A stretch of DNA of 64,000 nucleotides, from contig NZ_CP108356.1 in assembly GCF_036237315.1 (NCBI RefSeq), positions 7,817,501 to 7,881,500 on the forward strand, in the 5' to 3' direction. Origin of the DNA: Streptomyces sp. NBC_01351. Lineage in GTDB: Bacteria; Actinomycetota; Actinomycetes; Streptomycetales; Streptomycetaceae. Position 1 is the first letter of the stretch. Each line of letters opens with the position of its first letter. The notes under the pieces are model-generated. The model had not been told where the DNA came from. It searched no databases and was given only the letters and a program-made list of their open reading frames with translations. Shown in pieces: positions 16,025-25,327 of this stretch. A program made the position numbers and the translations under genes.

Positions 16025-16296
16025 CCTTTGAGCATGGCACGGCCGCCCTCGGCGCGCGCCCAGGTGGGGCGGGCCCCTCACGGTGACCCCGGCGCGGCTG
16101 TAGTCCAGCGGGCACGTACGAGTCGACACCGCCGGCGGCCGCACCGCCTTCGCCCCGCGCCCCGGTGAATGAAGGGCGGAGGGTCGGGCACACGAGTGCG
16201 GACGGGGCACGAATGCTGCGCCGTACGGCATCGAAGGAGGGAGGGGCGGTGGGGAAACCCGTGCCCTCCCCTGTCTGATGGAGGAGTTGTTTTCGC
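16025..16296. other. Divergent intergenic region, no gene recognised
   Basis: 272 bp between the ANTAR-SpoIIE gene (minus) and the PRC-barrel gene (plus). No repeat or clear promoter was identified. GGAGGAG at 16279-16285 is the ribosome site of the PRC-barrel gene. Confidence 0.5.
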
Positions 16297-16665
16297 GTGA
16301 CTGAGCATGTGTGGAGTTACAGGCCGACCGCGGGCCACCTGGCCGGCACCGATCTGACCGGATACAAGGTCGAGGCGACCGACGGCAGCATCGGCAAGGT
16401 CGACAAGCACTCCTACGAGGTCGGTGACGCCTACCTGGTCGTCGACACCGGTGTGTGGATCTTCGGCAAGGAGGTGCTGCTCCCGGCGGGCACGGTGTTC
16501 CGGATCGACCCGGCCGAGGAAAAGGTCTACGTCGACAGCACCAAGGAGCAGATCAAGAACGCCCCGGCGTTCCACCGCCACGAGCACCTCGGCGACATCG
16601 CGTACCGAGAGGAGCTCGGCGCGTACTACTCCGCCGGCGGCCCGTTCGGTCACCGCCTCGTCTGA
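16297..16665 (+). CDS. PRC-barrel domain protein
   Basis: 122 residues with GTG start, GGAGGAG about 10 nt upstream. Residues 18-95 form a PRC-barrel: DLTGYKVEATDGSIGKVDKHSYEVGDAYLVVDTG and KEVLLPAGTVFRID, the beta barrel first seen in the photosynthetic reaction centre H subunit and the RNA-processing factor RimM. Small stand-alone PRC-barrel proteins are common next to stress genes in Streptomyces; function is unknown. A strong perfect hairpin terminator follows directly. Confidence 0.85.
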   Translation: MTEHVWSYRPTAGHLAGTDLTGYKVEATDGSIGKVDKHSYEVGDAYLVVDTGVWIFGKEVLLPAGTVFRIDPAEEKVYVDSTKEQIKNAPAFHRHEHLGDIAYREELGAYYSAGGPFGHRLV

Positions 16666-16676
16666 CCCGGTACCGG

Positions 16677-16713
16677 GGGATGGGCCCGAACTCGACGAGT
16701 TCGGGCCCATCCC
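16677..16713 (+). terminator. Strong rho-independent-like hairpin
   Basis: A perfect inverted repeat with 18-bp arms (GGGATGGGCCCGAACTCG and its complement) around a 1-nt centre, 11 bp after the PRC-barrel stop. It lacks a T run, as is usual in Streptomyces. Confidence 0.85.
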
Positions 16714-16804
16714 GTGTCCGCCGCTGCGGTCGGCTCTGCCTACGTGTATCCGACGCAGCCGCAGCCAGTGGCCGCCGACCGGCCCTGCAAGCTCCTGCAG
16801 GCGG

Positions 16805-17254
16805 TCAGACCGCGCCGCGCCAGGCGCCCGTCTCCACCCCGCGCGACTCGATGAACAGCTTGAACCGCTTCAGATCACCCGCGACCTGACGCCGGACGAA
16901 GCCGAGCTTGTCGGCGGCCGTCTCGGCCAGCCCTTCGGGCACCCAGTTCATGTGCAGGACGATCTTGGTGGCGGTCGCGTCGATCGGCTGGAAGGTGACG
17001 AGCCCGGCCTGCAGGGCCTCCCCGTCGACCGTCATCCACGCGACGCGCCGGTCCGGGAGCTGCTCGGTGATCTGCGCGTCGAACTCTCGCCGCACACCGT
17101 TCACGTTCGTCACCCAGTGGGTGAGCGTGTCCGTGCGCTGGTCGATGCGTTCGACTCCCTCCATGAAGGCGGGGAACTCCTCGAACTGCGTCCACTGGTT
17201 GTACGCCGTGCGCACGGGGACGTTGACCTCCACGTACTCCTCGACGTGCGACAT
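16805..17254 (-). CDS. SRPBCC (polyketide cyclase/START-like) family protein
   Basis: 149 residues: MSHVEEYVEVNVPVRTAYNQWTQFEEFPAFMEGVERI, then HWVTNVNGVRREFDAQITEQLPDRRVAW. This is the standard opening of the Streptomyces SRPBCC group, with a hydrophobic ligand cavity in the helix-grip fold. Members near stress genes often lack any known enzyme activity. Start: ATG 17254 after GGAAGGGG; a GTG two codons upstream is possible. A sigma-B-like promoter (GCAT, 15 bp, GGGTAG) lies 75 bp upstream, so induction by stress is likely. Confidence 0.88.
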   Translation of the reverse strand: MSHVEEYVEVNVPVRTAYNQWTQFEEFPAFMEGVERIDQRTDTLTHWVTNVNGVRREFDAQITEQLPDRRVAWMTVDGEALQAGLVTFQPIDATATKIVLHMNWVPEGLAETAADKLGFVRRQVAGDLKRFKLFIESRGVETGAWRGAV

Positions 17255-17328
17255 GTACACCCCTTCCGTGTCGTCGGCAGTCCCGCACCCTGAGGTACGG
17301 GCTGCCGTCAGGACGTATCGAGGCCCGG

Positions 17329-17353
17329 CTACCCGCCTTTGAGGACCCCATGC
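17329..17353 (-). promoter_or_regulatory. Sigma-B-like promoter for SRPBCC gene
   Basis: On the minus strand GCAT (17353-17350), 15 bp, GGGTAG (17334-17329). The -10 and spacing match those at 11502-11526 and 12972-12996. Confidence 0.5.
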
Positions 17354-17419
17354 ACGAGGCCGAGTCGCCCGCGGTGTCCGCGGTGGCGCCGCGCCCGCGT
17401 CAGCCCGCTCCCACGGGGC

Positions 17420-18529
17420 ATGCGAGTGAACGCCCTTGTCGCCGACATCCCTTGGGGAGTCATGAACAGCGCTCTGCTCCTGCCGACCGTCCTGGGAGGC
17501 TCGATCCTCACCACCGTCGTGGCCGGATGGGCCGCCGACCTGCTGCTGCGCCGGGCCGACGCACGACACCCGGAAACGCCCCTGTGGAACCTGCTGCGCC
17601 GTTGCCGCAGCCCCCTGCACATCGTGCTGCTCGCCGCGCTGCTCAAGGGCGCCTACCGGCACATCGCATGGCCGCCGGTGCACGACAACGCGGCCACCGT
17701 GGGCAGGATCCTCTCGCTCGCCCTGATCGGTGCCGGGGCCTGGCTGATCGTGGCGGTGGCCTCCGCCGTCGTCGAGTCGGGGTACGCCCGCTACGCAACC
17801 GGTACCCGAGACCCTGCCCGGGTGCGCCGGGTCCGCACCCAAGTGACGCTGATCATGCGGGTGGTGGCGGTCGTGGTGGGAGTCGTCGCAGTCGCTGCCA
17901 TGCTCCTCACCTTCCCGGGTTTCCGCGCGCTCGGCACCTCCCTGCTGGCCTCCGCCGGGATCATCGGAATCGTGGCCGGCGTCGCGGCCCAGTCCGCGCT
18001 CGGCAACCTCTTCGCCGGCTTCCAGATCGCCTTCGGCGACATGGTGCGCATCGGTGACACGGTCGTGGTCGCAGGCGAGTGGGGAGTGGTGGAGGACATC
18101 ACCCTCACCTTCCTCGCCGTACGCACGTGGGACGAGCGCCGGATCACCATGCCCGTCTCGTACTTCACCACGCGGCCCTTCGAGAACTGGTCCCGTGGTG
18201 GCGCCGAGATGACCGGCAGCGTGTTCTTCCACTGCGACCACACCGCGCCCGTCGACCTCATGCGCGACAAGGTCCGCGAGATCCTGCACAGCTGCCGGGA
18301 GTGGGACGGCCGCGGCTGGGACCTCGCCGTCACGGAGACGACGCCCTCCACCATCGTGGTGCGGGCCGTCGTCACGGCCAAGGACCCGGACGATCTGTGG
18401 ACGGTGCGCTGCGCCGTACGGGAGCAGCTGATCGCCTGGATCGCCGAGAAGCACCCGGACGCCCTGCCGCGCGTCCTCTTGGGCCCGGCACCGGCATCGC
18501 GAGACGCCGCAGCCGAGCGCAGCCGATGA
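17420..18529 (+). CDS. MscS-family mechanosensitive ion channel
   Basis: About 369 residues. Three or four transmembrane helices lie in the N-terminal 190 residues (LLLPTVLGGSILTTVV; ILSLALIGAGAWLIVA; VVAVVVGVVAVAAMLL). The pore-lining helix follows, with GIVAGVAAQSALGNLFAGFQIAFGD, the glycine/alanine pattern characteristic of MscS TM3. The beta domain carries VRIGDTVVVAGEWGVVEDITLTFLAVRTWDERRITMPVSYF. It releases solutes on hypo-osmotic shock. The start is uncertain: ATG 17420, GTG 17426 and ATG 17462 are in frame and none has an ideal ribosome site. It lies divergent from the SRPBCC gene. Confidence 0.9.
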   Translation: MRVNALVADIPWGVMNSALLLPTVLGGSILTTVVAGWAADLLLRRADARHPETPLWNLLRRCRSPLHIVLLAALLKGAYRHIAWPPVHDNAATVGRILSLALIGAGAWLIVAVASAVVESGYARYATGTRDPARVRRVRTQVTLIMRVVAVVVGVVAVAAMLLTFPGFRALGTSLLASAGIIGIVAGVAAQSALGNLFAGFQIAFGDMVRIGDTVVVAGEWGVVEDITLTFLAVRTWDERRITMPVSYFTTRPFENWSRGGAEMTGSVFFHCDHTAPVDLMRDKVREILHSCREWDGRGWDLAVTETTPSTIVVRAVVTAKDPDDLWTVRCAVREQLIAWIAEKHPDALPRVLLGPAPASRDAAAERSR

Positions 18530-18944
18530 ACTCACCCCGAACAGCTCCGGCGGGGAGCCGCCCGGTGGACCCGCATCGGATCCCTACCGGATCAGGGTGT
18601 TCTTGGTCTGCTGGTCGTGCAGGGTTCGCAGCGCTGCTGACCAGTTACAAGGCCACAGACTGTGCCGGGTGATGGGACGCTGGTCCGCGAATGGCCCGGA
18701 TCTTGGTCCGCCCGGAATCCAGATGCTGCCGGACGGGCCCCGCGTGCCCGAGGCCACCAGGGTGCGCGCGCCAAGCCGCTCACACGCAGGCCGGCGCGGT
18801 TCCTCCATGGCGGGGGCCGCCATGATGTCGCCGCCGATGACGTGAAGGCCTCACCCAGCCGTGCCCGTCTGACACGGGCGTTCGCGATCGAGCGCCTCGG
18901 GGAGGTGCCCGGTAGCGTGGGGCCAGGGGAGGGTGAGACGGACC
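18530..18944. other. Intergenic region without a recognised gene
   Basis: 415 bp after the MscS gene. Short open frames exist on both strands (minus 18584-18823; plus 18597-18845), but none shows a known motif, a ribosome site or convincing codon bias. It may be a decayed gene. The 3' end holds GGGGAGG at 18926-18932, the ribosome site of the CPBP gene. Confidence 0.4.
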
Positions 18945-19754
18945 GTGGGCGAAACCGAAGGACAGACCCCCATGCCCTGCCGCGACCCCGACGATGCCGA
19001 GCGGCGCCGGCTACCAGGGCGCCGCGCCGCGGGCGGCATACCGCGGAGCCGATGCCTCAGACGGATCGGCACCTGGCCGGCCGTGGGACTCACGGTGGCC
19101 GTTCTCGTCGCCGCCAACCTGGTCATGCACGTCTGGAGTGGCCTGTTCGGCCTGATGACGGCCGTCGTGGTCAGCGTCCTGCTGCTCGGTGTGCTCCGCT
19201 GGGCCGGCGGTACCCGGGCGGACGCGGGCCTGGCGCCCGGCACACTGGCCCGCGGTGCCCGTTGGGCGCTGGTCCTCATCGGCCTGGTCGGCGCCGTCTA
19301 CCTCGTGGGGGCCCTGTTGCCGGCCACTCGAACGCTGTTCGAGGACCGGCGGTACGACGGGATGAGCGGGAGCGAGCTGATGCTGCGTGTTCTCGTGCTG
19401 GTCCCCGTCGGCACCGTCCTGGTGGAGGAGATCGCCTTCCGCGGCGTGCTCTACGGTCTGGTGTGCCGCGACCGCGGGGCGGTATGGGCGACCACCGTGT
19501 CGAGCCTGCTGTTCGGCCTGTGGCACGTGCTGCCGTCCCTGCACCTGGCGACGGCGAAGCCCGCCCTGACCACGGTCTTCGGAGACTCCGAGCTCGGCGG
19601 CGCCCTGGCGGTCGTGGCGGCCGTGCTGTTCACGGCGGCAGCGGGCGTCCTGTTCTGCGAGCTGCGTCGCCGTAGTGGCAGTCTGCTGGCTCCCATGGGC
19701 CTGCACTGGGCGGTCAATGCGTTCGGTTACGTGGCCGGGTTCGTGCTGGGCTGA
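18945..19754 (+). CDS. CPBP family intramembrane metalloprotease
   Basis: About 269 residues, with a basic N-terminal tail and about 6-7 transmembrane helices. The family signature VEEIAFRGVLYG (EExxxR) lies near residue 165, followed by LLFGLWHVLPS (the second, His-containing motif) and a third motif HWAVNAFGY near the end, all three expected in CAAX-protease/bacteriocin-processing enzymes. These act within the membrane; substrates in actinobacteria are mostly unknown. GTG 18945 lies 12 nt after GGGGAGG; ATG 18972 is an alternative. Confidence 0.86.
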   Translation: MGETEGQTPMPCRDPDDAERRRLPGRRAAGGIPRSRCLRRIGTWPAVGLTVAVLVAANLVMHVWSGLFGLMTAVVVSVLLLGVLRWAGGTRADAGLAPGTLARGARWALVLIGLVGAVYLVGALLPATRTLFEDRRYDGMSGSELMLRVLVLVPVGTVLVEEIAFRGVLYGLVCRDRGAVWATTVSSLLFGLWHVLPSLHLATAKPALTTVFGDSELGGALAVVAAVLFTAAAGVLFCELRRRSGSLLAPMGLHWAVNAFGYVAGFVLG

Positions 19755-19791
19755 CCGCGCGGCGGCAAAGGCCCCGTGGCGGTCGGGCGGC

Positions 19792-21585
19792 TCAGCCTTC
19801 CGGCCGGATGATGTCCCTCAGCCGGTCCAGGTCCTGCGCCGTGAATCCGGTCGGCCGCATGACGGCATTCCAGCCGTCGACGTACGCGGCCTTGTACGTG
19901 TGGCCGTGGCCGTCCGGTACGCCGGTGGAGAACGGCAGGTCGGCGGTGACCTGCCAGAAGGTCACGAAGGGCATCCAGACCATCGCGCCGAGCACGTCCT
20001 TCCCGGGCGCCTGACCGATCCAGTCGGGTTCGGAGAGGGCCAGGTTCGGGCTCCACCAGACGATCGGGTCCGAAGGGTGCATCAGGTAGAGCACCCTCGT
20101 GCCGTCCCACGGCAGGTCCGCCGGCGGCATCCCGGCAGCCGGGTCGTCGGTGAACCGGACGGTCCGCCCCTCCTTGTAGACGGGGCCGATCTCGGGACTC
20201 CCCGGGTCGCGCTGATCGCTGAACTCGCGGAACAGGGTGTTGAAGTTGGGCGGGCCGGCGAACAGGGTGCCGGCGGTGCGGTTGCGCAGGTCGTACTCCC
20301 CGCTGAAGGCCGTCTCACCGCCGAACGACCCCAGGCTCTCGCCCGCCACGAACAACTGTGGACGCTCGTCTTGGGGCAGCTTGGACCAGACGTCGTAGAC
20401 CGCGTCGAAGAGTTCGCGGCCCGCCTCGCGCGCCTTTGACTGGTCGACGAGATAGGACAGCCACGACGGCAGGTACGAGTACTGCATCGCCACGGTGGCC
20501 GAGTCGCCGTTGCCGAGGTACTCGAACGAGTCGACGGCGGCGGGATCGACCCAGCCGCTTCCCGTGGTGGTCGTCACGAGCAGGTTCGCGCGCTTGAATC
20601 CTCCCGCCCGTTCGAGGTCCGCGACGGCTCGGGCCGCCCGTGTCTCCGCGTCGTCGGAGGTCGACAGCCCGGCGTAGGCCCGGACGGGCTCCTGCGCCGT
20701 GCGGTGGCTGAACGCGCCGATGTCCGCGGCCGTCGGTCCGCTGCCGGTGAAGGCCCGGCCCTGCCGGCCCAGCGAGTCCCACGGCACGAGAGATCCGGGC
20801 CCGCCCGAGCGCAGGGTCGATGTCGGCTGATGCACGCCTTCCGGCGTCTCGGTGTCACGCAGCGAGAACGCCTCGTTGGCCGCGTTCACGAAGCCGCCCA
20901 GCAGCACCCCGCTGAACACGGACCACGCCAGGCCCGCCACCACGAGCCAGCCGACCACCCGCGCCGCCCGCCGGCCGATCCAGCGCCCGAGCAGGCCGGC
21001 GGCCCCGTGGTACAGGCGCCGGAGCCCCCGCCCGGCCATCAGCAGGAGGTAGAAGACGAGAACGGCGACGAACGGGCAGGCGATGGTGGTGAGGACGTTG
21101 TAGTCGGTGACCCCCATGAGCCGGCGGATCTCGTGCTGCCAGTACTGTCCGAGCCCGAACGCGACGCCGAACAGCACGATCGTGCAGACGAGCAGGAGGA
21201 GCCATGACCTGCGCGAAGGGCTCCGCGCGTCCCGGTCGGCGAAAGCGCGCCACACGTAGGCCGCGATCACGCCGAGCCCGTAGCCGATGGCCGCGCTGAT
21301 GCCACAGACCAGTCCTTGGAGGATGCCTCCGCGGGGAAGCAGCGACGGAGTGAAGGACAAGCACGCCAGGACGAGCGCGCCCCAGCAGCCGGGCAGCGTG
21401 GCGTGGGGCAACCGGCGTCGCTTTCCGGAGCCGGGGGACGGCTCGACGCGCTCGGCATCCCCTGGAGCGTCGTCCCCGGACCCGGCCGCCTCCGTGCCGC
21501 CAGGCCGGTCCACCCGGCCGTCGTCCTTGCGCGACGGTGGCCCGTCCGACGGAGACGGCGGAGACGCTGGTGGGTCATGAGTCAT
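19792..21585 (-). CDS. Membrane alpha/beta-hydrolase family protein (DUF2235-unrelated; PF10081/PF15420-like)
   Basis: 597 residues. An acidic, Pro-rich cytoplasmic tail (about 1-60) is followed by four or five transmembrane helices (about 65-235: LPGCWGALVLACLSFTPSLLPRGG, LLLLVCTIVLFGVAFGLG, CPFVAVLVFYLLLMAG, VVGWLVVAGLAWSVFSG) and a large outer-face domain. That domain contains LFVAGESLGSFGGE, a G-E-S-L-G nucleophile elbow of the alpha/beta-hydrolase type, and YLMHPSDPIVWWSP. This matches the large actinobacterial membrane hydrolases often placed in PF15420/PF10081; substrate unknown. ATG 21585 has GGAGGAC 6 nt upstream. Confidence 0.85.
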   Translation of the reverse strand: MTHDPPASPPSPSDGPPSRKDDGRVDRPGGTEAAGSGDDAPGDAERVEPSPGSGKRRRLPHATLPGCWGALVLACLSFTPSLLPRGGILQGLVCGISAAIGYGLGVIAAYVWRAFADRDARSPSRRSWLLLLVCTIVLFGVAFGLGQYWQHEIRRLMGVTDYNVLTTIACPFVAVLVFYLLLMAGRGLRRLYHGAAGLLGRWIGRRAARVVGWLVVAGLAWSVFSGVLLGGFVNAANEAFSLRDTETPEGVHQPTSTLRSGGPGSLVPWDSLGRQGRAFTGSGPTAADIGAFSHRTAQEPVRAYAGLSTSDDAETRAARAVADLERAGGFKRANLLVTTTTGSGWVDPAAVDSFEYLGNGDSATVAMQYSYLPSWLSYLVDQSKAREAGRELFDAVYDVWSKLPQDERPQLFVAGESLGSFGGETAFSGEYDLRNRTAGTLFAGPPNFNTLFREFSDQRDPGSPEIGPVYKEGRTVRFTDDPAAGMPPADLPWDGTRVLYLMHPSDPIVWWSPNLALSEPDWIGQAPGKDVLGAMVWMPFVTFWQVTADLPFSTGVPDGHGHTYKAAYVDGWNAVMRPTGFTAQDLDRLRDIIRPEG

Positions 21586-21720
21586 GGCTGTCCTCCGGGG
21601 CAATGATCCCAAGGCCCGGCCTGCCGCGCCATCCGGGCCACTGCCCCGAGTCCCCCACGAGCCTGACCGCATCCGCGTCCCGTGCGGCCGATCACATCGC
21701 GGGGCGGAAGAGCGGGGAGC

Positions 21721-21758
21721 GGCCGACCCTGCCGGGCAGGTGCCCGGCAGGGTCGGCC
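21721..21758 (-). terminator. Terminator of the ectoine operon
   Basis: Perfect 18-bp arms (GGCCGACCCTGCCGGGCA and complement) around GG, 11 bp downstream of the ectD stop. It separates ectD from the membrane hydrolase gene. Confidence 0.85.
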
Positions 21759-21769
21759 GGTCGGTCGCG

Positions 21770-22672
21770 TCAGCGCAGGGGGGTGAAGTCCTGCGAGGCG
21801 ATGTATCCGGGTCGGCGCACCGGGGCCGCGAAGGGCTTCGCCGGGCGGTTCTCGACGCTGTTGAAGACGATGAACACGTTGCTGCGCGGGTAGGGCGTGA
21901 TGTTGTCACCCGAGCCGTGCATCGCGTTGCAGTCGAACCAGGTGGCCGAGCCCGCCTTGCCGGTGAAGAGCTTGATGCCGCAGGCCGAGGCGAACTTCGT
22001 CAGCGCCTCGTCCGACGGCGTGCCGGCGTCCTGCATCTGGAGGGACTTCTTGTAGTTGTCCTTCGGCGTCGCGCCCGCACAGCCCAGGAAGCTCCGGTGG
22101 GAGCCCGGCATGATCATCAGGCCGCCGTTGGTGGCGTAGTTCGGCGTCAGGGCGATGGACACCGACACGGTGCGCATGTGCGGCAGGCCGTCCTCGGCGT
22201 GCCAGGTCTCGAAGTCGGAGTGCCAGTAGAAGCCGCTGGCGCCGAACCCGGGCTTGACGTTGATCCGGGACTGGTGCACGTACACCTCGGAGCCCAGGAT
22301 CTGTCGCGCGCGCCCCACGACGCGCGGATCGGCGGCGAGGGCCGCGAACGCCTCGCTGATCCGGTGGACCTCGAAGACGGAGCGCACTTCACGGGACTTC
22401 GGCTCCACGATGGACCGCTCGTCGGCCAGCGTCGAAGGGTCACGGAGCAGCCGGTCCATCTCGGCCCGGTAGCCGTCCACCTCGTCCGGCGTGATGAGTT
22501 CGTCGACGGACAGGAAGCCGTCGCGCTCGTAGCTCTCCAGCTCGTGGGCCCACATCGGGCCCGGCGTGCCGGGCTCGGACCAGACGACGGGGTCCGCCCG
22601 GCCGGTGAGCACCTCCTCGGAGCCCCGGGTCGGATACAGGTCGTTCACAGTGCGGGTCGATGCGTGGGTCAT
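21770..22672 (-). CDS. ectD: Ectoine hydroxylase
   Basis: 300 residues, the normal EctD length. This Fe(II)/2-oxoglutarate dioxygenase converts ectoine to 5-hydroxyectoine. The 2-His-1-Asp iron site is visible: H151 and D153 in FYWHSDFETWH, and H252 in NAMHGSGDN. The EctD signature around these residues and the C-terminal SNVFIVFNSVENRPAKPF segment are present. It is the last gene of ectABCD, 38 bp after ectC and followed by a strong hairpin. Presence of ectD implies that the host makes both ectoine and hydroxyectoine as osmo- and heat-protectants. Confidence 0.97.
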   Translation of the reverse strand: MTHASTRTVNDLYPTRGSEEVLTGRADPVVWSEPGTPGPMWAHELESYERDGFLSVDELITPDEVDGYRAEMDRLLRDPSTLADERSIVEPKSREVRSVFEVHRISEAFAALAADPRVVGRARQILGSEVYVHQSRINVKPGFGASGFYWHSDFETWHAEDGLPHMRTVSVSIALTPNYATNGGLMIMPGSHRSFLGCAGATPKDNYKKSLQMQDAGTPSDEALTKFASACGIKLFTGKAGSATWFDCNAMHGSGDNITPYPRSNVFIVFNSVENRPAKPFAAPVRRPGYIASQDFTPLR

Positions 22673-22710
22673 GGTGGTGCCTGCCTCTCCTCTCTGCGCG
22701 TGTGCGTACG

Positions 22711-23115
22711 TCAGCTGTGGTCGGGTTCGGTCAGCAGTGGGTACACGCCGTTCTCGTCGTGGTCCTCCCGGCCGGTCACGGGCGGGTTGAAGACGCACAG
22801 GCAGCGGAACTCCTGCTTCACGCGGAGGGTGTGCCGCTCGTGCCCGTCGAGGAGGTACATGGTTCCCGGCGTGATCGTGTAGGTCCGGCCCGTCTCCTCG
22901 TCCGTGAGCTCGGCCTCCCCCTCCGTGCAGACCACGGCCTCCACGTGGTTCGCGTACCACATGGACGTCTCGGTGCCGGCGTACAGGACGGTCTCGTGCA
23001 GGGAGAAGCCGACGCGTTCCTTGGCCAGGACGATGCGCTTGCTCTCCCAGGTGCCGGAAGCCGCCCTGACGTGGCGGTCGGTTCCCTCGATGTCCCGGAA
23101 CGAGCGGACGATCAT
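22711..23115 (-). CDS. ectC: L-ectoine synthase
   Basis: 134 residues, a single cupin domain typical of EctC. It cyclises N-gamma-acetyl-2,4-diaminobutyrate to ectoine with loss of water. The [16 protein letters not shown] start, [20 protein letters not shown] and [13 protein letters not shown] are diagnostic and contain the residues expected for the metal site. Third gene of the ectABCD operon, 43 bp after ectB. Confidence 0.97.
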   Translation of the reverse strand: MIVRSFRDIEGTDRHVRAASGTWESKRIVLAKERVGFSLHETVLYAGTETSMWYANHVEAVVCTEGEAELTDEETGRTYTITPGTMYLLDGHERHTLRVKQEFRCLCVFNPPVTGREDHDENGVYPLLTEPDHS

Positions 23116-23158
23116 GGTGGTGCCCTTCGTGGTGTGGGGGTTCGGTGCGGGGGTCCGG

Positions 23159-24421
23159 TCAGGCGGCTTCGCGGACGGAGCGGGCGAGGATGCCGAGACC
23201 CTCGTCGAGTTCGTCGCCGGTGACGGTGAGCGGCGGGAGCAGCTTCACGACCTCGCCCTCGGGGCCCGAGGTCTCCAGGAGGAGACCGTGCTCGAAGGCC
23301 TTTCGGCACACCTCCGCGGCGCGCTCCTTGTGGGCGAACTCGATGCCCCAGACCAGTCCGCGGCCGCGGTACGTCGCACCCAGCCGGACGTGTTCGGCAC
23401 ACAGCTCGCGCAGCGCGCTCTCGACGCGCCTGCCCTGTATGAGCGTCCGCTCGCGCAGGACGCCGTCGCCCCAGTAGGTCTCCAGGGCCGCGGTCGCGGT
23501 GACGAAGGCCGGGTTGTTGCCGCGGAAGGTGCCGTTGTGCTCGCCCGGCTCCCAGAGGTCCAGTTCGGGCTTGAACAGGCACAGGGACATGGGGAGTCCG
23601 TAGCCGCTGATGGACTTGGACAGCGTGACGATGTCGGGGGTGATGCCCGCCTCCTCGAAGGAGAAGAACTCGCCGGTCCGGCCGCAGCCCATCTGGATGT
23701 CGTCGACGATCAGCAGCATGTCGCGGCGCCGGCACAGGTCCGCGAGGGCGCGGAGCCATTCCGCGCGGGCCACGTTGATCCCGCCCTCGCCCTGGATCGT
23801 CTCGACGATGACCGCCGCCGGATGGTTGAGGCCGGAGCCCTGGTCCTCCAGCAGGCGCTCGAACCAGAGGAAGTCGGGGACCCTGCCGCCGAGGTAGTTG
23901 TCGAAGGGCATCGGGGTGCCGTGGACCAGGGGGATGCCGGCGCCGGCCCGCTTGAAGGCGTTGCCCGTGACGGCGAGGGAGCCGAGCGACATGCCGTGGA
24001 AGGCGTTGGTGAAGGACACGACCGACTCGCGGCCCTTGGCCTTGCGCGCGAGCTTCAGCGCCGCTTCGACGGCGTTGGTCCCGGTCGGCCCGGGGAACAT
24101 CACCTTGTAGGGCAGGGCGCGGGGTTCGAGGACGCGGGACCGGAAGGTCTCGAGGAAGGCCCTCTTGGCGGTCGTCGACATGTCGAGCGCGTGCGTGATG
24201 CCGTCCCGCTCCAGGTAGTCGAGCAGGGCCCGTTTGAGGACGGGGTTGTTGTGGCCGTAGTTCAGGGACCCGGCGCCCGCGAAGAAGTCCAGGTAGCCGC
24301 GGCCGTGTTCGTCGTACAGCCGGCTTCCCGTGGCGCGGTCGAAGACGACGGGCCAGGCGCGGCAGTAACTGCGCACCTCGGACTCCAGGGTCTCGAAGAC
24401 GGACAGGACCGGCTCGGTCAT
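23159..24421 (-). CDS. ectB: Diaminobutyrate-2-oxoglutarate transaminase
   Basis: 420 residues, a class III PLP aminotransferase that makes L-2,4-diaminobutyrate from aspartate semialdehyde using glutamate. [18 protein letters not shown] binds PLP phosphate, [10 protein letters not shown] contains the pyridine-nitrogen Asp, and [10 protein letters not shown] holds the Schiff-base lysine (about K269). ATG 24421 is used here. A TTG two codons upstream (24427) is actually better spaced from GGAGAG, so it may be the real start. Second gene of ectABCD, 74 bp after ectA. Confidence 0.97.
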   Translation of the reverse strand: MTEPVLSVFETLESEVRSYCRAWPVVFDRATGSRLYDEHGRGYLDFFAGAGSLNYGHNNPVLKRALLDYLERDGITHALDMSTTAKRAFLETFRSRVLEPRALPYKVMFPGPTGTNAVEAALKLARKAKGRESVVSFTNAFHGMSLGSLAVTGNAFKRAGAGIPLVHGTPMPFDNYLGGRVPDFLWFERLLEDQGSGLNHPAAVIVETIQGEGGINVARAEWLRALADLCRRRDMLLIVDDIQMGCGRTGEFFSFEEAGITPDIVTLSKSISGYGLPMSLCLFKPELDLWEPGEHNGTFRGNNPAFVTATAALETYWGDGVLRERTLIQGRRVESALRELCAEHVRLGATYRGRGLVWGIEFAHKERAAEVCRKAFEHGLLLETSGPEGEVVKLLPPLTVTGDELDEGLGILARSVREAA

Positions 24422-24495
24422 GGTCAAGGGAACTCTCCAGTGAACGTGGGGGTGTTCGGTACGCGGTGCCCGGAGTGGGGCCGGGCGGGACCCGA

Positions 24496-25038
24496 TCAGA
24501 AGTGGAGCGGCTCGATGCGGTGCAGGACCTCAGGGTCGTGCCCGCCGTCCGGGAACTCCTCGGCGGCGAACAGTACTTCGCGCGTGAGCGTGGCGCCGTG
24601 CCGTGCGGCGTACGAGGCGAACAGTCGCTCCGACGCGAGGTTTCCGGGGGAGATGGTGGTCTCCAGGGCGCTCAGACCGTGTTCCGCCGCCACACGGGCG
24701 GAGAGGCCGTCGAGCAGGGCCCCGGCGATGCCCAGGCCGCGGACGGATTCGTCGACGGCGATCTGCCAGACGAACAGGGTCCCGGGGCTTTCGGGCCGCA
24801 GGTATCCGCTGACGAATCCGACGGCCCGGCCGGACGGGTCGCGGGCCACCGCGGAGGTGCCGGCGAAGTCACGGCACCAGAGGAGATAGCTGTAGGACGA
24901 GTTGAGGTCCAGAGTCCTGGAGTCGCGAGCGAGGCGCCACAGCAGGGGGCCGTCACCCGGTCGGGGGCGGTCGATGTGCGTCGTCGGGGCGTTCGGGACG
25001 GTTTTTCGGTAATGGGCCAGTTCTGCATGGGCAGTCAT
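24496..25038 (-). CDS. ectA: Diaminobutyrate acetyltransferase
   Basis: 180 residues, a GNAT-fold enzyme that acetylates 2,4-diaminobutyrate at the gamma-amino group. SSYSYLLWCRDFAGTSAV is diagnostic for EctA, and VDESVRGLGIAGALLDGL is the acetyl-CoA-binding R/Q-x-x-G-x-G/A loop. First gene of ectABCD. The start is uncertain. ATG 25038 fits the family length but has no ribosome site; an in-frame ATG at 25116, with GAAGG upstream, would add 26 residues. GCAT, 14 bp, GGGTAA lies at 25050-25073, close to the sigma-B pattern but very near the ATG. Confidence 0.95.
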   Translation of the reverse strand: MTAHAELAHYRKTVPNAPTTHIDRPRPGDGPLLWRLARDSRTLDLNSSYSYLLWCRDFAGTSAVARDPSGRAVGFVSGYLRPESPGTLFVWQIAVDESVRGLGIAGALLDGLSARVAAEHGLSALETTISPGNLASERLFASYAARHGATLTREVLFAAEEFPDGGHDPEVLHRIEPLHF

Positions 25039-25327
25039 GCGGGCCGAAGTTACCCAGGGCCGGAGCAAAATGCATGGCCCCAAGGGGTTGTGGGACTGGT
25101 GTGGCAGTTGATACATGCAGACGCCTTCGCGGGGTCGTGAAGTGCCGGCGATGAGCCCGGATCTCTATGAGAAATGCCGACATTTCCACCCGACCCTCGG
25201 GTTTATAACGAGCGGATAACGTCTTCGTCCTGTCTCATTTTTGCCACTTGAATGTGATGTGTTCGTCGGCCGATCTGGGGTTTCGATCACAGCGGCGCGG
25301 TTAAAGGGGCAGGTCACGGAATGCGCG
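25039..25327 (-). promoter_or_regulatory. Upstream region of the ectoine operon
   Basis: 289 bp between the decarboxylase and ectA. It is richer in A/T than its surroundings, especially 25160-25260 (TTATAAAC and ATTTTTGCC stretches), so it probably carries the osmotically regulated ect promoter. No standard -35/-10 pair could be fixed. A sigma-B-like GGGTAA lies 12 nt before the ectA ATG. Confidence 0.45.

Noticed and set aside
18584..18845. Overlapping short frames on both strands in the gap after MscS
   Set aside because: No ribosome site, family motif or consistent codon bias.
25039..25116. Upstream start for ectA at 25116
   Set aside because: Has a fair ribosome site but adds 26 residues not typical of EctA; kept only as an alternative.
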